Positions 26,801 through 39,151 are shown, counted from the first letter of the stretch. The stretch is 64,000 bases of DNA from Hypomesus transpacificus (GCF_021917145.1 NC_061063.1:8007376-8071375), one strand, 5' to 3'. Notes: a model not told the origin generated them from the letters alone. Numbers and translations: made by a program.

Positions 26801-29800
26801 TATAGTGATGAAGAACACAATTTAGAAATTGTATCACTTTGATTTCTATAGCATTTATCCGTTGCCAGATGAAGAATAGATGGTGTACATGTGATCGTCG
26901 GTTATGTAAATTCCTCGCCTTGTGTAGTTACATAAAATGTACATGCATTGTATGTGTCGGGGTGCGTTTTGAACATGCTGAGAAATCTTGAGCACATTTC
27001 CAAAGTTAAGGGAGCTCTTTCCTGTCCTGAATACCATTAGCATACATTTACATCTTATTTGGTTAAAAGGATTTGATGTCTCATTTGGCTGTGAAAGGCA
27101 AAATCGGGAGACCAGACAGATCAGACGTGTGTGTGTGTGTGTGTGGTGGATTTGTCCTCAGTGCCGCTGCTTGTGTCCTCGTTTTGTAAGGCCCCGTTCC
27201 TACTAAGAGGGGTCGTGTCCCTGAAGGCTTTTTAGCGACAGCTGGGTTAATCAGGTATATGGAGTTAATCACTGATTGTTGTTAATGTGTTGTCAATTCA
27301 GGTGTTGACATTGAAAGGGTGTATACCAGCAAGAGTGCACCAATATAACGCGATGCATTTTTGTTTATATCTGTCCTTAGATGATTCAGGCGAGCAGAGC
27401 CGTCATCGAGCTTTCAGATAAAGTCCACCACAGGATCCTGCAGATCCAGACGACAGGTGTGTTTGTGTGTGGGGGATAGTATTCATGGGGTGCGTATCAG
27501 GGAGAGCGAAAGAGAGGAGAGAACTGTTGGTACGGTGTACAGACAGATGAAGATGCGCTCCGTCTGTTACTGAGAGCTGTCAAACAACCCTTTCAGCTGG
27601 TTACTCGACAGCAGCCAGTAGCCTGCTGACACGCACACACAGACACACACACACACACAGACACACACACAGTGCCAAATATCTACACCATGAGTAGAGT
27701 TATTCTACCCTGGCTCTCAGGCTGATCAGTCGATAAGAGAATATTAGATTAATTTGTTTACTGACTTCTTCCTGATTTCGATGGGAGTCCAGGCTTTGCG
27801 TTGGCATCAATCTGCCTCAGTACTATCCTATCTTATCAATCTACAGTCTACACTGCGGCTCCTTGATCACTGCCGTGAGGCTGGCTGATTGTTTTCCTTG
27901 GCTGGAAACACACCCTAGCTGCGCTTGTTTACCTCGTGGTTTGGGTTGCCGGGCACCCTGGGTTCGCTGACAGAATTTGTCTGGGCCTTTGTCGCCGTAG
28001 TGATAAACCATGTATTTTCCCCCACTAGTGTGTTTAGTGGTTTCCAGGACACAAAGATTGGAAAATTGGAGAGCACATTCTGTAAAGAAATAGCTTCTGG
28101 TTTGGGATCAGTAGGAGATTTGAATCTATGAATCGGAAGTGGAATGATGTCTTTTTGGCATGAATAGAGAATGGAGAGATTGTGGAGAGACTGAAAAATA
28201 GAGGCATTGTGGAGACGTGGATAGAGAAGGGAACAGGCTATGAAGACCGGACAACCAATATATGGAGACAATATATTTATAACTTTAATATTCAAGAACC
28301 CTGTAGAGCTCATCAAGGTTCTAATATAACCCCAAAGTCTTCCAGCCTTGCCAATAGTTCCATATGGAAGCCTAAAGACCTTCTAGAACTGTTCTCCAGA
28401 CAGTTTCTACATTGTATAGTTCTGTAAAGGCTACAAAGCCTTTCCAGAACCTTTTCATTCTTTCGGCAGCAACCTTGGCGGCGTTAGACGTTCTTGAGAG
28501 CAGATGAAGCCCCCTCTGTTACTTTCCGTGACTTCTCTACTTGTGTGTATGTGTGTCCACTTGCATACGTATGTGTGTCAAAAAAAGGGTACATTTTTAC
28601 AGTGAGCCCTGGGACACTGCCTCAAGCATGTTCCCCTGCACAAAGCCTCCCCTATCAACCAGTTAATCAGGTGCTATCTCACTTGGGGTTAGCTTCCGTC
28701 TGCAGGGGCGCACACAGGGCAGAACAGGGTCGTCTGGGGGTGGGGAGGGGGGGGTGAGGGGAACATTCTAGGGTCAGGGCCAAGGACTCTGGCAGAGCGA
28801 GGCCAGGGACCTTGAGAAAGACAGAGATGGAGAGATCTCAGGCCTTGTCTAACGGGCCAGCAATGCTTTATGAACGTGGCTGCTGCTAGTGGTGCCAGAG
28901 GGTCTGTGGGAGTCAGGGGGTGGGGGGGGGGGGGATGTCTGGCACTCAGGTCTGTCTGTGATGCTCCACAGCCTCTGGCTGGTGAAAGCGTTCAGTTCTC
29001 GAAATTCTTACCAAGGTAAACAATGGGTCTCAAAAATGTCTTAATGGGGTGTCCCTGGCTTGTGTGTCTGAACTAGCAGAGGTGAGGAGAACTTGCAGAA
29101 CGTGAGGAGAACTTGCAGAACGTGGACCAGTGTTTACGTTTTCTCTCTCAGTTGGTTCCGCTCGGATAAACTGGGAAATAATCGTTTCCCACATGCACAC
29201 TCACAACACTGGCACGCAAGCCCACTGTCTCCTAGCAACTGCACCAACGGCCAGGCCTCCTGTGTGTGTGTGTTTGTGGGTTTTTCATTCTCTCTTTCAA
29301 TGAGAAAGTCGCCGAGTGACGTTTAGGTTTAAGTCGTGTGAAACGGCTTTGTGTTCGGGCGGCTGTGTTGAAGACTGTCTCTAACGGTGGTGTGCGCCCT
29401 ATTCTAACCCACTTCCTGGTCTCCATGGAGACAGTGACAGTAGCTTGAGGCAAATGGAGGAAGCCAGATGAGCGCACACGCTCAGTCAGACCGACAGGGC
29501 TTGCATTTGTCACTGGGCTTGGTTCCTATGGTGGAAGCATTATGACAGCCTTTCAGCACCATGATGAGTCACGATTACCTCAGTAGGTAATCATCATGGA
29601 CTTTGTCAATCCAGGCTGATGTGGAGAAGTCGAAGAAAATACACTTTTTTTTGTGTGCGTGTCTCTTTAAGCCATGGAGTTCCATGAAAAACTGCAGTCT
29701 ATAGCGGGGAAGGAGGGGATGAAAGGTCGCAAGCTTAGCCAGGCCGTGGAAAGTTTCAGCTGGAACATCACCATCCTAAAGGTAAGCCACACACACACAC

Positions 29801-30037
29801 ACAGCCTAACGCTTAGTCCGTCAATAGAGCCTTGACCATGTCCTGATTGGTCCGTCCCCTCGTATCCAGGGCCAGGCAGACCTGTTGAAGCACGCCAAGA
29901 CGGAGGTGCAGGAGAACCTGAAGCAGATGCACTACGCTGCCCTGTCCAGCAGCCTGGCCCAGGGAGGGGCTTCCCTAGCTGAGAGGCCCAGCTCCAGACG
30001 CAGCCTGGAGGAGACCAGGGCCACGCAAGGGCCTTAG
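14854..30037 (+). CDS. plcl2: Inactive phospholipase C-like protein 2 (PRIP-2)
   Basis: A scaffold that binds Ins(1,4,5)P3, PP1/PP2A and GABA-A receptor trafficking factors but lacks PLC activity. Exons: 14854-15102, 20800-20901, 21223-21372, 21513-21673, 21849-22314, 22415-23635, 23851-24100, 24241-24527, 25299-25502, 27381-27456, 29672-29781, 29870-30037; total 1147 residues (human 1127), every join in phase. Order: variable N-terminus; PP1-type motif KKTVSF (exon 2); PH domain about 118-225; EF-hands about 235-375 with an extra charged loop ([12 protein letters not shown]); PI-PLC X box (SSHNTYL, His442); acidic linker with poly-Pro; Y box; C2 domain (exons 7-8, [11 protein letters not shown]); helical C-terminus. 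The second catalytic His of active PLCs is Thr487 here (VYTGHT), as in PRIPs. PLCL1 is the alternative; dazl/tbc1d5 neighbours favour plcl2. Confidence 0.96.
18089..18105. repeat. Poly(C) run in plcl2 intron 1
   Basis: Seventeen consecutive C in intron 1 of plcl2. Intron 1 (15103-20799) is otherwise unique sequence with CT-rich patches and no further exon that I recognise. Confidence 0.85.
25064..25083. repeat. (TG)n microsatellite in plcl2 intron 8
   Basis: TG dinucleotide run in intron 8; followed by a CTCTCTCGCC-type pyrimidine tandem (25201-25290) that leads directly into the exon 9 acceptor at 25298/25299. Confidence 0.85.
25588..26250. repeat. 30-34 bp pyrimidine minisatellite in plcl2 intron 9
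   Basis: Around 18 tandem copies of a unit with core TCTCCTTCCCTGTCCCTGCC separated by CTCTCT spacers of variable length, giving 30- and 34-bp periods. The last copies degenerate into CTCCTATGTCGCTCT variants. All three plus-strand frames stay open through it, producing leucine/serine/proline-rich false proteins of over 200 residues. Confidence 0.95.
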
Positions 30038-30884
30038 GACACTAAGCCTCTGGGCCCTCTCTCTGTCAGTGGGACCCCCGCCCGGACAGACCACCCTGGT
30101 CTAAAAGTAGGAAGCCGTTACAATGGGACATGTCCTTTGGCATATTGACGAGAGCAATAATGCCTACTGTCAAGCATTTGGTTTCATGAAAAAGGAAGAG
30201 CAAAAGAAGGGTCCCTCCCTCTCCCCCCTAATCCATCTATCCAAAGCACAAGGCACTGCCACAGAACTGCAACGTCATGAATGTAGTACAGACTAGTCTT
30301 GGAGACTATTGGAGCAGATTGAGGACCTGTCTGGATATATTAATATAAGGAAATATAAATTATATATTTTGTATCTTATCCTTTCCCCAAGTCTGCGATT
30401 GACTTGCATTAGACCCACAATGTGATATTACATAGAAATGCACTTTCTGGGTTATTGAACAAAAATGGAAATACAGGAATCAGAAGTGAAGTGTCAAAGT
30501 ATTTGATTCCTGTGCTATATTGACTTAGTGTGTTTCCTTTGTCCTAAGCCCCATACTGCAGATCGTTATGTTGTATGTGCACATGGGAGTTTGGGCTTCA
30601 GTTGGTTCATCGTCTTGTCTACAGTTATCTGCCTTTCAAATATGTTGAGTATTTGATGTAGCAGGATGTTCATGGCAAAACATCATCACAGTAAACAGTG
30701 CCGTAACAGTATTATAACTAATACTCTCAGTATGTCACTCTTGTGGAAAGTAACCAGATGTTACATAACTTATTTGCTGTTCTTGTCCTCTTTTTAGATC
30801 ATCTTTCAACATTTTGTTGGAAGTTTTTTCCAAAATATGATCAAAGTGTATACATCTGCCTCACCCTCAAACGATGTTAAAGCA

Positions 30885-30890
30885 AATAAA
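30885..30890 (+). terminator. Candidate plcl2 poly(A) signal
   Basis: AATAAA on the plus strand in GCAAATAAACC, about 850 nt after the stop codon. Confidence 0.6.
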
Positions 30891-30894
30891 CCAC

Positions 30895-30900
30895 TTTATT
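30895..30900 (-). terminator. Candidate tbc1d5 poly(A) signal
   Basis: AATAAA on the minus strand (plus-strand TTTATT), five bases beyond the plus-strand plcl2 signal. A second minus-strand AATAAA at 31033-31038 is an equally good candidate for tbc1d5. Confidence 0.45.
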
Positions 30901-30905
30901 TTTTA

Positions 30906-32094
30906 CAATTGTTCCACAATAATTCAAGCACTATTCTTTCAATCAATCAGGTTGTCCTTTTAAGTAAGGAGTTTTCTACCTACAAAAGCAGAAACCACAA
31001 ACTCATAGTTATACTACAGCAAGAGCTTTCTGTTTATTGGTCTATATAGTTAATCATACAGTCATCAAGAGGGACATCCCTTGGTGCCATGGTTGCCATG
31101 GCTACCACAGGAAGCAAAAGAACTAAAACAGAACAGACACCTGGAGAGTAATTGGTTGTTGCATAAAAACAATCGCAAGGAATCAATAATAAAAAAGAAA
31201 AGAAATAATAAACAACAAATATTCCATAATTTAATCGTTTTAACCTCATAACTATGGGTTAAAGTTTGCATAAAAGAAAACAAAATGAACAAAGCTTAAG
31301 AGAGACGGAAAGTTTCAGGTGCATCGGCCTGGATGAACATGTTTGTAGGCACTGGTTAGTGAGGAGTGGGAGAAGGCCGAGATGGACCCGATGTTCCATC
31401 CACCGGACAAGGATTGGCAAGTCTATGGGGTTGGAATCAGACCCTGGATCTGTGGCTAGGGGTGACCTCTAACTGTAAGCAGAAAGACAATCGACGATGA
31501 GATGAATGGTGGCAAGATAATCTGTTTAGGCTGACCTACAGGCATTAGAGACATGGAGAGATCTCCACCTTCTGGACAAGCAGGATACTACACTCCCATT
31601 GGAGAAAGGGGCTCCCCCTATTGATAATGCAGAAATAATTCAGCAAGAACATCTGTGGGGATCTTTGTGGTGTTCTAGTCCAATGGCGCCCTCTCCTGGT
31701 AGACACAGGCAACGCCATTTAAAGTCACAGCGTAGAAAGTAAGGTTTGGGCCACTGAAGACCATGCATAACATGGATACAGGCTATAGGGAGAGGACAAA
31801 GCATACAGTATTGAGCATACACAGAGCAAGTTAGGCAGGTTAAGAGGTGAGGGATGACAGAGGTTAGGAGATATTGGCGACTTGACTGTCCAAAGGTAGA
31901 CAGCTCCAAGTCTTCAGTCCATGTGTGCAAGTCGTTTTTTCTTCTTCTTCCTATCCAGCTGTAGCGCTCAGACGGGATGACGAAGATAGCCCCTGGAAGC
32001 AGACCCGAGGTCAGTTCCACACATCCTCTTCTCCTGGTAATGACGCAGCTGGAGAGAAGGCTGGTCTGACCCCCGTCCAGCAGGGGGCCCCGGC
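30906..32094 (-). other. tbc1d5: tbc1d5 3' untranslated region
   Basis: Sequence between the tbc1d5 stop codon (32095-32097) and the candidate minus-strand poly(A) signals at 31033-31038 and 30895-30900. The 241-aa minus-strand open frame at 31640-32365 is a different-frame read of the last exon plus UTR and is not a protein. Confidence 0.55.
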
Positions 32095-35000
32095 TCACAG
32101 GTCTGCGGGGTTGACGATGGTGAAGTCCGAGTCTTTGCTGTGGGTGCTGCCCTCGTCCGGGCTGGAGGAGCCCGACGTGGCGCTCAGCAGGGGGTCCTGG
32201 AACGCCCCGGCCCCTTCCGGCTCCGGCCGGACCAGGTCCCGTCTGATGGGCGGGGTGCGCTCCGCCCCTCCCTCGGAGGTCTGGAGGTCCTGGGAGACCA
32301 GGATGTAGTCGTCCCAGTTCTTCCCCTCCGAGCCCACGGACGACGCCACCTGGGACAGGACACACCTGGTCGTCAATCAGAGGGCTAGCTAGGTCATCAG
32401 AGGAAAAAGCAGTCAGTTAGCCGGTAAATAGACACCAGAAAAGGCAAGTCTGAAACAAGCAGTTTGGCTTGTTGTAAGAAGCGGTCAGTCTGCAGGTGTG
32501 CAGTCTGTCAGGTGAGTGGCAGACGTGTACCTGTGTGTCTGGTGGAGTGGAGGAAGTCTCCTCCTCTTCCTCCTCCTCCCTCTCGTCCGTGCTCACTCTC
32601 CCCTCGCCGTCCAAGTCCTGGCCTTTGCAGTGTTCGGCGTGTCTTGCGGCGGCGGCGTCGTCGTGGCGGCGCCCGGCGGCGTGCTGGGCGGCGGCGGCAG
32701 CAGCGGCGGCGGTGTAGTGGTCGTCAGCGATGCTGATCTCCTCGTTCTCCTCCGCCTCCAGCTGGCTCTGGTTGAACCGCAGCGCCCCCTTCAGGATGTC
32801 TTTGATCTGACACACAGGAAGAAACAGAGATGGTTATACAAACGCGGACACGCGCACACACACACACGCACCCACGCTGCTGTACCTGTTTGAGGCCAGC
32901 CAGTGCCACCAACACCTCGTCCTCCTTCTCCAGGTGCTCCTGCAGGATGACCTCCTGGATCTTTCCTGTGGAGAGACGCACCGTCACAGAGTCAGGCACA
33001 CAACCAGCTAGCCAGCCAGGCAGACAACCAGCTAGCCAGCCAGAGAGACAACCAGCTAGCCAGCCAGACAGACAACCAGCTAGCCAGCCAGACAGACAAC
33101 CAGCTAGCCAGTCAGTCAGGTAACCAAATAGTGATCCCATGCGCAAACAGTTATAAAACCCAAGTGTGCGCCTACTGATTGTGTGTGTTGGTGTCTGGGT
33201 GTGTGTGGGTGTAAACTGACCGATGTGTGTGTTCATGGTCTTGGCACAGTACTTGCTCATGGCCTCCAGGTCGTTGATCTGGCCCTGTAGGAAGGAGACC
33301 TGCCCCTCCAGCTCCTCCTCCTGAGAAGCACACAGCCACAGGGTGAAACGGGGAGGGGGGAGAGGGGGGCGAGAGACATAGCGAGAGAGAGCAGAGGCAG
33401 GGTGAGACGGGAAGGGAGGGAGAGGGGCGAGAGACATAGCGAGAGAGGGGAAAGGCAGGGTGACATAGGGAAGGAGAGGGGGGCGAGAGACTTAGCGAGA
33501 GAGAAGAGAGGTGTTCTGTACCTCCTTCCTGCCCATCGTCCTGCTGTGAGAGCGCGAGCGGGTGATGTTAAAGAAGGAGTCCTTCTTGGTGGCCGAGAGG
33601 GGCGGGGACGAGGTACTGACGTCACTTCCCCTGGAGGGAGGAAGGGGCGGGGACGCTGTGGCATGACCACGCCCCCCGGAGAGGCTCTCGATACTGGGGG
33701 AGGAGCTAACCGTTCTGGAGGCGTGGCCTGGGATGGAGAGGGAGATTGAGACACAAATTTTTCAGGTCAGAGGCAGTCTAAGGAGGACGTGGTGCTCAGG
33801 GAAGTAGAATGACAGCATTGTTTACATCTTGAACATAACAGGGGCTATATAGAAGTTGGATTGTTGTGTTACAGTTGACAAACAAATCCACTCGCTTCTC
33901 AGGTCAGGTCTTCAATTTAGAACTGATTCACTTGTTGTAACTTAAGTCATTCATTTATACCATAAAGATTGTAAAACCAAAACACACATGGCACAGAAAC
34001 ACAAGACAATCCGAACAGTTTGACAAACACAAGAACAGAAGCAATTATTTTCAGTCTGAATTTCAGTTCAGTTGTTAAAACCACTTACTGTTTTGGCAAA
34101 CTGAACTGCAAGTCATTCTAACTGACTCTGCTGGTTTGCAATATAAGTGATACAATCATGCAACAACACAAAAAACATTCACAAACACACAGACACACAA
34201 GCAGTGTGGCAGAAGTTACCTTGTGAGTCAGAGCATATCTGGGCAGGGAGAGAGACCTGAGAGAGTCCGTCTGAAACTATATCTAACAGACAGGAGAGTA
34301 AGGCGAGCAATGATCTAGCTGCTCATGGCCACACACACACAGATGCTCACACACACACACACACGCTCACAACCTTACTCAGTCAAAACACATCCCCGTC
34401 ACACACACGTGCAAACATCCAGTGGTTAAAAGTGGTTTACATGTGGATGCTCGCAAGCGCATGCACTCAAATGTTAACACATACCCAGAATGCTGCTAAT
34501 AACTATGATAGTCATTTTGGTTTCTACTAATGTTGCAGGCAGTGTGTGTGTGTGCGGTGTGTGTGTGTGTGTGTGTACTGCATCTGCTTCCATGCTCACC
34601 TTTGCTCAGGTGTACAGGCATGCTCTCTGACTTCAGGAGGCGGTAGTGCTGAGACTGGGGGTGAGGGGGGGCCTGTAGGGGGGGCTCGGCCGAGGGGCGG
34701 GCCGGCGCCATGGAAACGGGGCTGGGGGCAGAGAGCACCTCGCTGTTGATTGGAGAGATGCCGCTGGAAGCGCCAGACATGGCGGGAGCGATGAGCTTCC
34801 TGCCGAAGCTCAGCAGACTGCTGGAGACCTTGTTAGAAACCTTGTTGATGTTCAGAGGCGCCGGCTTAGCTGTGGAACTGCAGGAGGAGAGAGGAGGTCA
34901 GGTCAATGAGGCCAATGGGAAATCTTCAGGAGTGGTTGGTATGAAATTTCCTATTATACTGTGTGTGTGTGTGTGTTTACCAGGATTTGTTCACTAGATC

Positions 35001-35699
35001 GGCTCCTCTGGTCTTATAGTAGTCCAGGTTCTGCTGGAACTGGTAGTTGACAGGTCTTGGGTTGTTCTACAGGCGAAGACCAGCACATGCTGGTGAATAA
35101 TAATGTGTGTGTGTGTGTCATCTGATGCGTGAGTAAACCCCCTCCCCCACACACACACACACAAACACACACCCCCCCAGGTGTGGTGGTGATGGGGACG
35201 AGTCCTGACAAGGTGGCCCCTGCCAGGGGCAGTGATGTCACTCCAGATCAGCCCCGCCCATCTCCCCCCCCCCCACCCGACTGAGACAGGAGCATCCCTG
35301 AACCATTCACATGGGTCACATCCCACATAGGGTCACATCCCACACGGGGCTACGGGGAGGAACGCGCCCACACACACACACACTCTTCAGAGATGACAGC
35401 TCACTTCCAACATAAACAACACTGTTGGGTCAGATCACATACGATGTCATCAATCACATGCTCTCTCTTCCTCAAAGGTTAACCCCAGAACAGTGTGCGT
35501 GTGCAGTACCTTGGGGTCTCTGAGGAACAGAGCCTTGTGCAACAGGGAGTGGATGTCTCCTATGGGCGGGTAGTGCATGAGCAGACCCAGACAGGTCTGG
35601 AAGTTACTGGCAATCACTGAGAGAGAGAGACACAGAGAGAGAGAGAGAGAGACACAGAGAGACACAGAGAGAGAGACAGAGACACAGAGAGAGAGATAC

Positions 35700-35730
<31 letters not shown>

Positions 35731-36639
35731 CAGGAAAACACTATAAGCAGGTGTGCTGCCATTGGCTGGCCGGCCGTGACGGCTAGGTAGATGGGTCAGT
35801 AAGGCGGGTGGAGAGTCCCGTGACAGAGCAGAGGGGTCTTACACGCGTCCCGGATGTACAGGAGCATGGCCACAAACACGTAGTCCACCAGGTCCAGGGT
35901 GATGCTGTCTGCAAACAGGGCGTCCCACACCACCAGCAGGTCCTGCAGGGAGAACTCCCGGCCAAACAGCAGACGCACCCACCGGCTGGTACACACACAC
36001 ACACACAAGTTACACACCAAGTTAAGTACATGCGTATCCCTGGACTCAACATTTTATGAACACACACACCTCACATGCCACTGTGCACCCTGTCCCACAC
36101 CCTGTCCCACAGCCCCACTCACATGCCGTAGATCTGTGGTGCTATCTCCAGACGGTTCAGGTGCATGTGCAGCTCCACGTCGTGCTTCTTCACCAGCTGG
36201 TCCTGGATGCGGTTCACTTTGGTCACTATGGCGACGGAGGGGCCTGCGTCCTGCGGCCGGGCGAAGGGCATGCTGGTCAGCATCTCCTCCTTCCCCTGCG
36301 GACGCAACCACAGGAACACGCAGACTTAAAAAAAAGGCCCCGTTTGGGTGGAGGGTTTGGGTTGGTTTAGGCGCAGTTCTATGGGTGTGTCTGAAATGAG
36401 GGGCAATTGTGGAGCCTGGGGAACTAATTTACTGAGAAAAGAGCTGTCGAAATATAGTTTGATTGGGAGGCAGTTTGAAAGGTTCTGTGAGGTGGATAAC
36501 AAAAACACCCATCAGGGAGAGGACAGACCTTTCGGACCTCCCTCTCAAAGCTGGAGAACCAGGGTTCTGCAGTCTCCATGAGTTGGGAGAACATGGCGCT
36601 GTGGGGGCGAGACACACACACACCACACGCACAAAAACA

Positions 36640-36672
<33 letters not shown>

Positions 36673-39151
36673 GAGTCATGGAAGGGCACACTCTGACTGG
36701 TGTTCAGCGTTGCTGGTGGCGCTCACTCACTAGGCGTCGTGTTCGTGGTACACAGGATCCAGCAGAGGCTTCATCTCCTCACTGTAAAACCAAGACAGAC
36801 GGTTGGAAAACACCGTTACATGTATTATGTTAGGGGACAAGGGCTCAGAGTAGGAAGTGAGAGTCCACAAGCAGGAAGTGACCTAGGGTGAGCCGTCTCG
36901 CTGGCGTGCTGAAATGCCTGGTGGTCGCAGTGCAGGACGAACACAATGGGAGCCAGCAACTCGTGCATTCCCTGGAGGGAGAGAAGAGAGGGATGGAGGG
37001 ACAGACCATGAGGAAGAAAGAGGAGTCCGAGAGAGAAGCATAAAGACAGAGAGAGAGACATAGGAGACGAGTGAAATATGTTTCAGAGTGGTCTGGCGTT
37101 TTAACCGTGATGTACGAGGTCTGGGATGAACATTGGCGGGGTATAATTTGACTTCATTACCCATCATTACCTACTGCCTGGCCACGTGTCACTTCCTGTT
37201 AAGAGCACTGTTCATTGGCTCCTATTGTTTCAGTAATGGATCTAATGCTCCACGTGCAGCTGTGCAGAGCTTGCAGTACCTGCTTATACAGCAACTGTTC
37301 GTTCTCTCTGGCATAACAGAACAAGATGTCTGTCAGCTTGGTCCTCACATCCTCCCCATGGAAGTAGTTAATCTCTGGGAACCTGAAGGCAAAGGAGGGA
37401 TGGATGGATGGACAGGAGGAGAAAGAGAGAGGGAGTCGTAAAGAGTCAAGACTGCGATGCGTTATGAGACTCATCCACTGAGGAGACTCACGTTCTCATC
37501 ACATCCTGGGTGATCATCCCCCTCAGCTCCTTGTCCTGGAAAAACTTGTTCCACAAACTCTGAGAAAGCGGGGAGAAGGTGAAGGATGAGAAACATCCGG
37601 CAGACCACATCAGTTAGCCATTTGCGGGGATATACCGCAGATTTTAGAAAGTGTGGGGGGGGGCTCACTTGAATACCCCACCTCCATCCTTGGACCACTT
37701 ACCCCCTCGTCCTGGGACAGAGGGTTGTTGACCACCAGGTCTTGCTGACCAGCAGCCTTGCGGGGGTTGGTTATGTGCTGAGGAGGGGGACAGATACAGC
37801 AGTCAGTGACTGGGATACACACTCTCACACACACACACACACACGTGCACACACACACACCGTTTCTTTGATCTTCTCATACTGGGCCCGGAGCTCCTTG
37901 GTCTTATTGATCCACTGTCTCTTGTCTTCTGGAAGAACGTCCAGGTACAACTGTCAAGACACAACCGCAGCCCGTTCAGAAACGGGGGCGATCCCAAGGC
38001 CTGTTTAATCTAAACTCATACGCTGATCAACACACGTGTTACCTTCCAGCACACGCTACGAAATCTGCTGCTCCGCAATTTGCCGTTGATGCTTGCCTGT
38101 CGAATCCTTGCAAGGTAATTACTATTGAGAAACAAGTCATCCCACTCTTTCCTTCAGAGAGAAAGAGAGAAAGGGAGAAAGGGACAGAGAGAGACAGATA
38201 GAACCAGAGATTAGGGGTTTTCAAAGTATTTCTAATTACCAATCATGTACAGTATAATCTAATGTAGGCTTGTTGGTCAGTAGTTAGATGTTTGTGACTC
38301 TGGTTGTGATGAACTTGTTCATGTCCAAACTACGTCCTCCTATCAGCTCGTACCTGTAGGAGAGGAATGTCGACTCCGACTCCGAGAACGAGCTGTCTGA
38401 ACTTCCTGCCAAACACACAAAGTCAAGAAGGTTTGACTGAGCCACGAGGAGGCAATATCAACAGTGCCATTGTTCTCATTTCACATTTTGTCAACAACAT
38501 CGGGAATGAGGGAAAGTCTCCTCTATCTGTTTCTGTGGGCTCCCCTCTTCCCGCTCCGGGAGAGGCAGGATGGAGGGAAAGCCACGACAGCAAAACATCT
38601 TCATCGGTAATAACTCTCATTTGGCCCACGGTAAAAAAAAAAAAAATAGAAAAACAAAGCCCCACTGAAACCTGTCAATCAAAATTTGTTCCAGAAGTGT
38701 ATTACTCCTCTGAGACACTCAGGATGAATATTCATCAGCTCAACAACACGCACAGCCAACACCGCCCCCCATCCCCTTTCTGCAAGTACATGCAATCCCC
38801 CATCTGCCTATAGGCATCATCAGGCACGTTCATGACTCACAATTATACAATCTGCTCCAATTCCCTCCTCTAACTTCCCTCCTTCAGTTCTCCTCTCCCT
38901 CCTTCCTGCTCACGGTCTTTGCCCTAGGGGGAAGCTACCTTTCTACTGGGTGTTGTTCACATGGGGGGCGGATGATTCCAGTTTAACCTGGTCATCCAGC
39001 TTGTCGGGCAACTAGGAAGTGTTTCAGAAGCCTTAGTGCCAAATGGGGACTCACGGCTGCGGTTCCTGTTGAAGTTGTTCAGCGGGTCGAAGCCCGTCTC
39101 CTGGTCCTCTGTCTGTAGGGGGTGACGGGTTTCGAAGTTAGGGTGCTGCAT
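32095..39151 (-). CDS. tbc1d5: TBC1 domain family member 5 (Rab7 GAP)
   Basis: A GTPase-activating protein for Rab7 that binds retromer and ATG8 proteins at endosomes and autophagosomes. Exons: 39055-39151, 38354-38405, 38043-38151, 37861-37950, 37703-37777, 37492-37559, 37280-37382, 36883-36971, 36731-36781, 36529-36598, 36123-36295, 35843-35985, 35510-35616, 34981-35066, 34600-34877, 33522-33727, 33221-33320, 32886-32965, 32531-32806, 32095-32349. All joins are in phase: 835 residues (human 795). Start MQHPNFETRHPLQ matches the family N-terminus. Visible motifs: N-terminal LIR W53-D-D-L56; VPS29-binding NNPLSQDEG; Arg finger I-T-Q-D-V-M-R163; Gln finger YKQ198; coiled region EEELEGQVSFLQGQ; C-terminal LIR FTIV (827-830). 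Exon 19 has an extra Ala8/His-rich insert (from residue 692). The serine/proline linker in exon 16 is read in a frame that is easily missed. Confidence 0.96.
33000..33119. repeat. 24-bp minisatellite in tbc1d5 intron
   Basis: Five copies of a 24-bp unit with consensus ACAACCAGCTAGCCAGCCAG plus CAG/GAG variation, in the intron between exons 33221-33320 and 32886-32965. On the minus strand it reads as a false glycine/tryptophan-rich repeat protein (SGWLAGCL). Confidence 0.95.
33351..33510. repeat. Three-copy ~65 bp repeat in tbc1d5 intron
   Basis: Imperfect units containing GGGGCGAGAGACATAGCGAG recur near 33368, 33425 and 33480, in the intron between exons 33522-33727 and 33221-33320. Purine-rich on the plus strand. 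Confidence 0.85.
35619..35735. repeat. (GA)n/GACA microsatellite
   Basis: Purine repeat with GACA interruptions. In tbc1d5 sense it is the pyrimidine tract directly upstream of the acceptor of exon 35510-35616. Confidence 0.9.
36638..36670. repeat. (CA)n microsatellite in tbc1d5 intron
   Basis: About 16 CA units just upstream, in gene sense, of exon 36529-36598. Confidence 0.85.

Larger units (their letters stand above)
30038..30905 (+). other. plcl2: plcl2 3' untranslated region
   Basis: AT-rich sequence after the TAG at 30035-30037. The first convincing plus-strand AATAAA is at 30885-30890, giving a 3' UTR of about 0.87 kb. No open frame or repeat of note. Confidence 0.6.

Noticed and set aside
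31640..32365. 241-residue minus-strand open frame ending over the tbc1d5 3' end
   Set aside because: It reads the last tbc1d5 exon in another frame; the in-phase frame gives the conserved DFTIV C-terminus.
32724..33437. 237-residue minus-strand frame with SGWLAGCL repeats
   Set aside because: It crosses two tbc1d5 exons, introns and a minisatellite; splice signals show the real exon ends.
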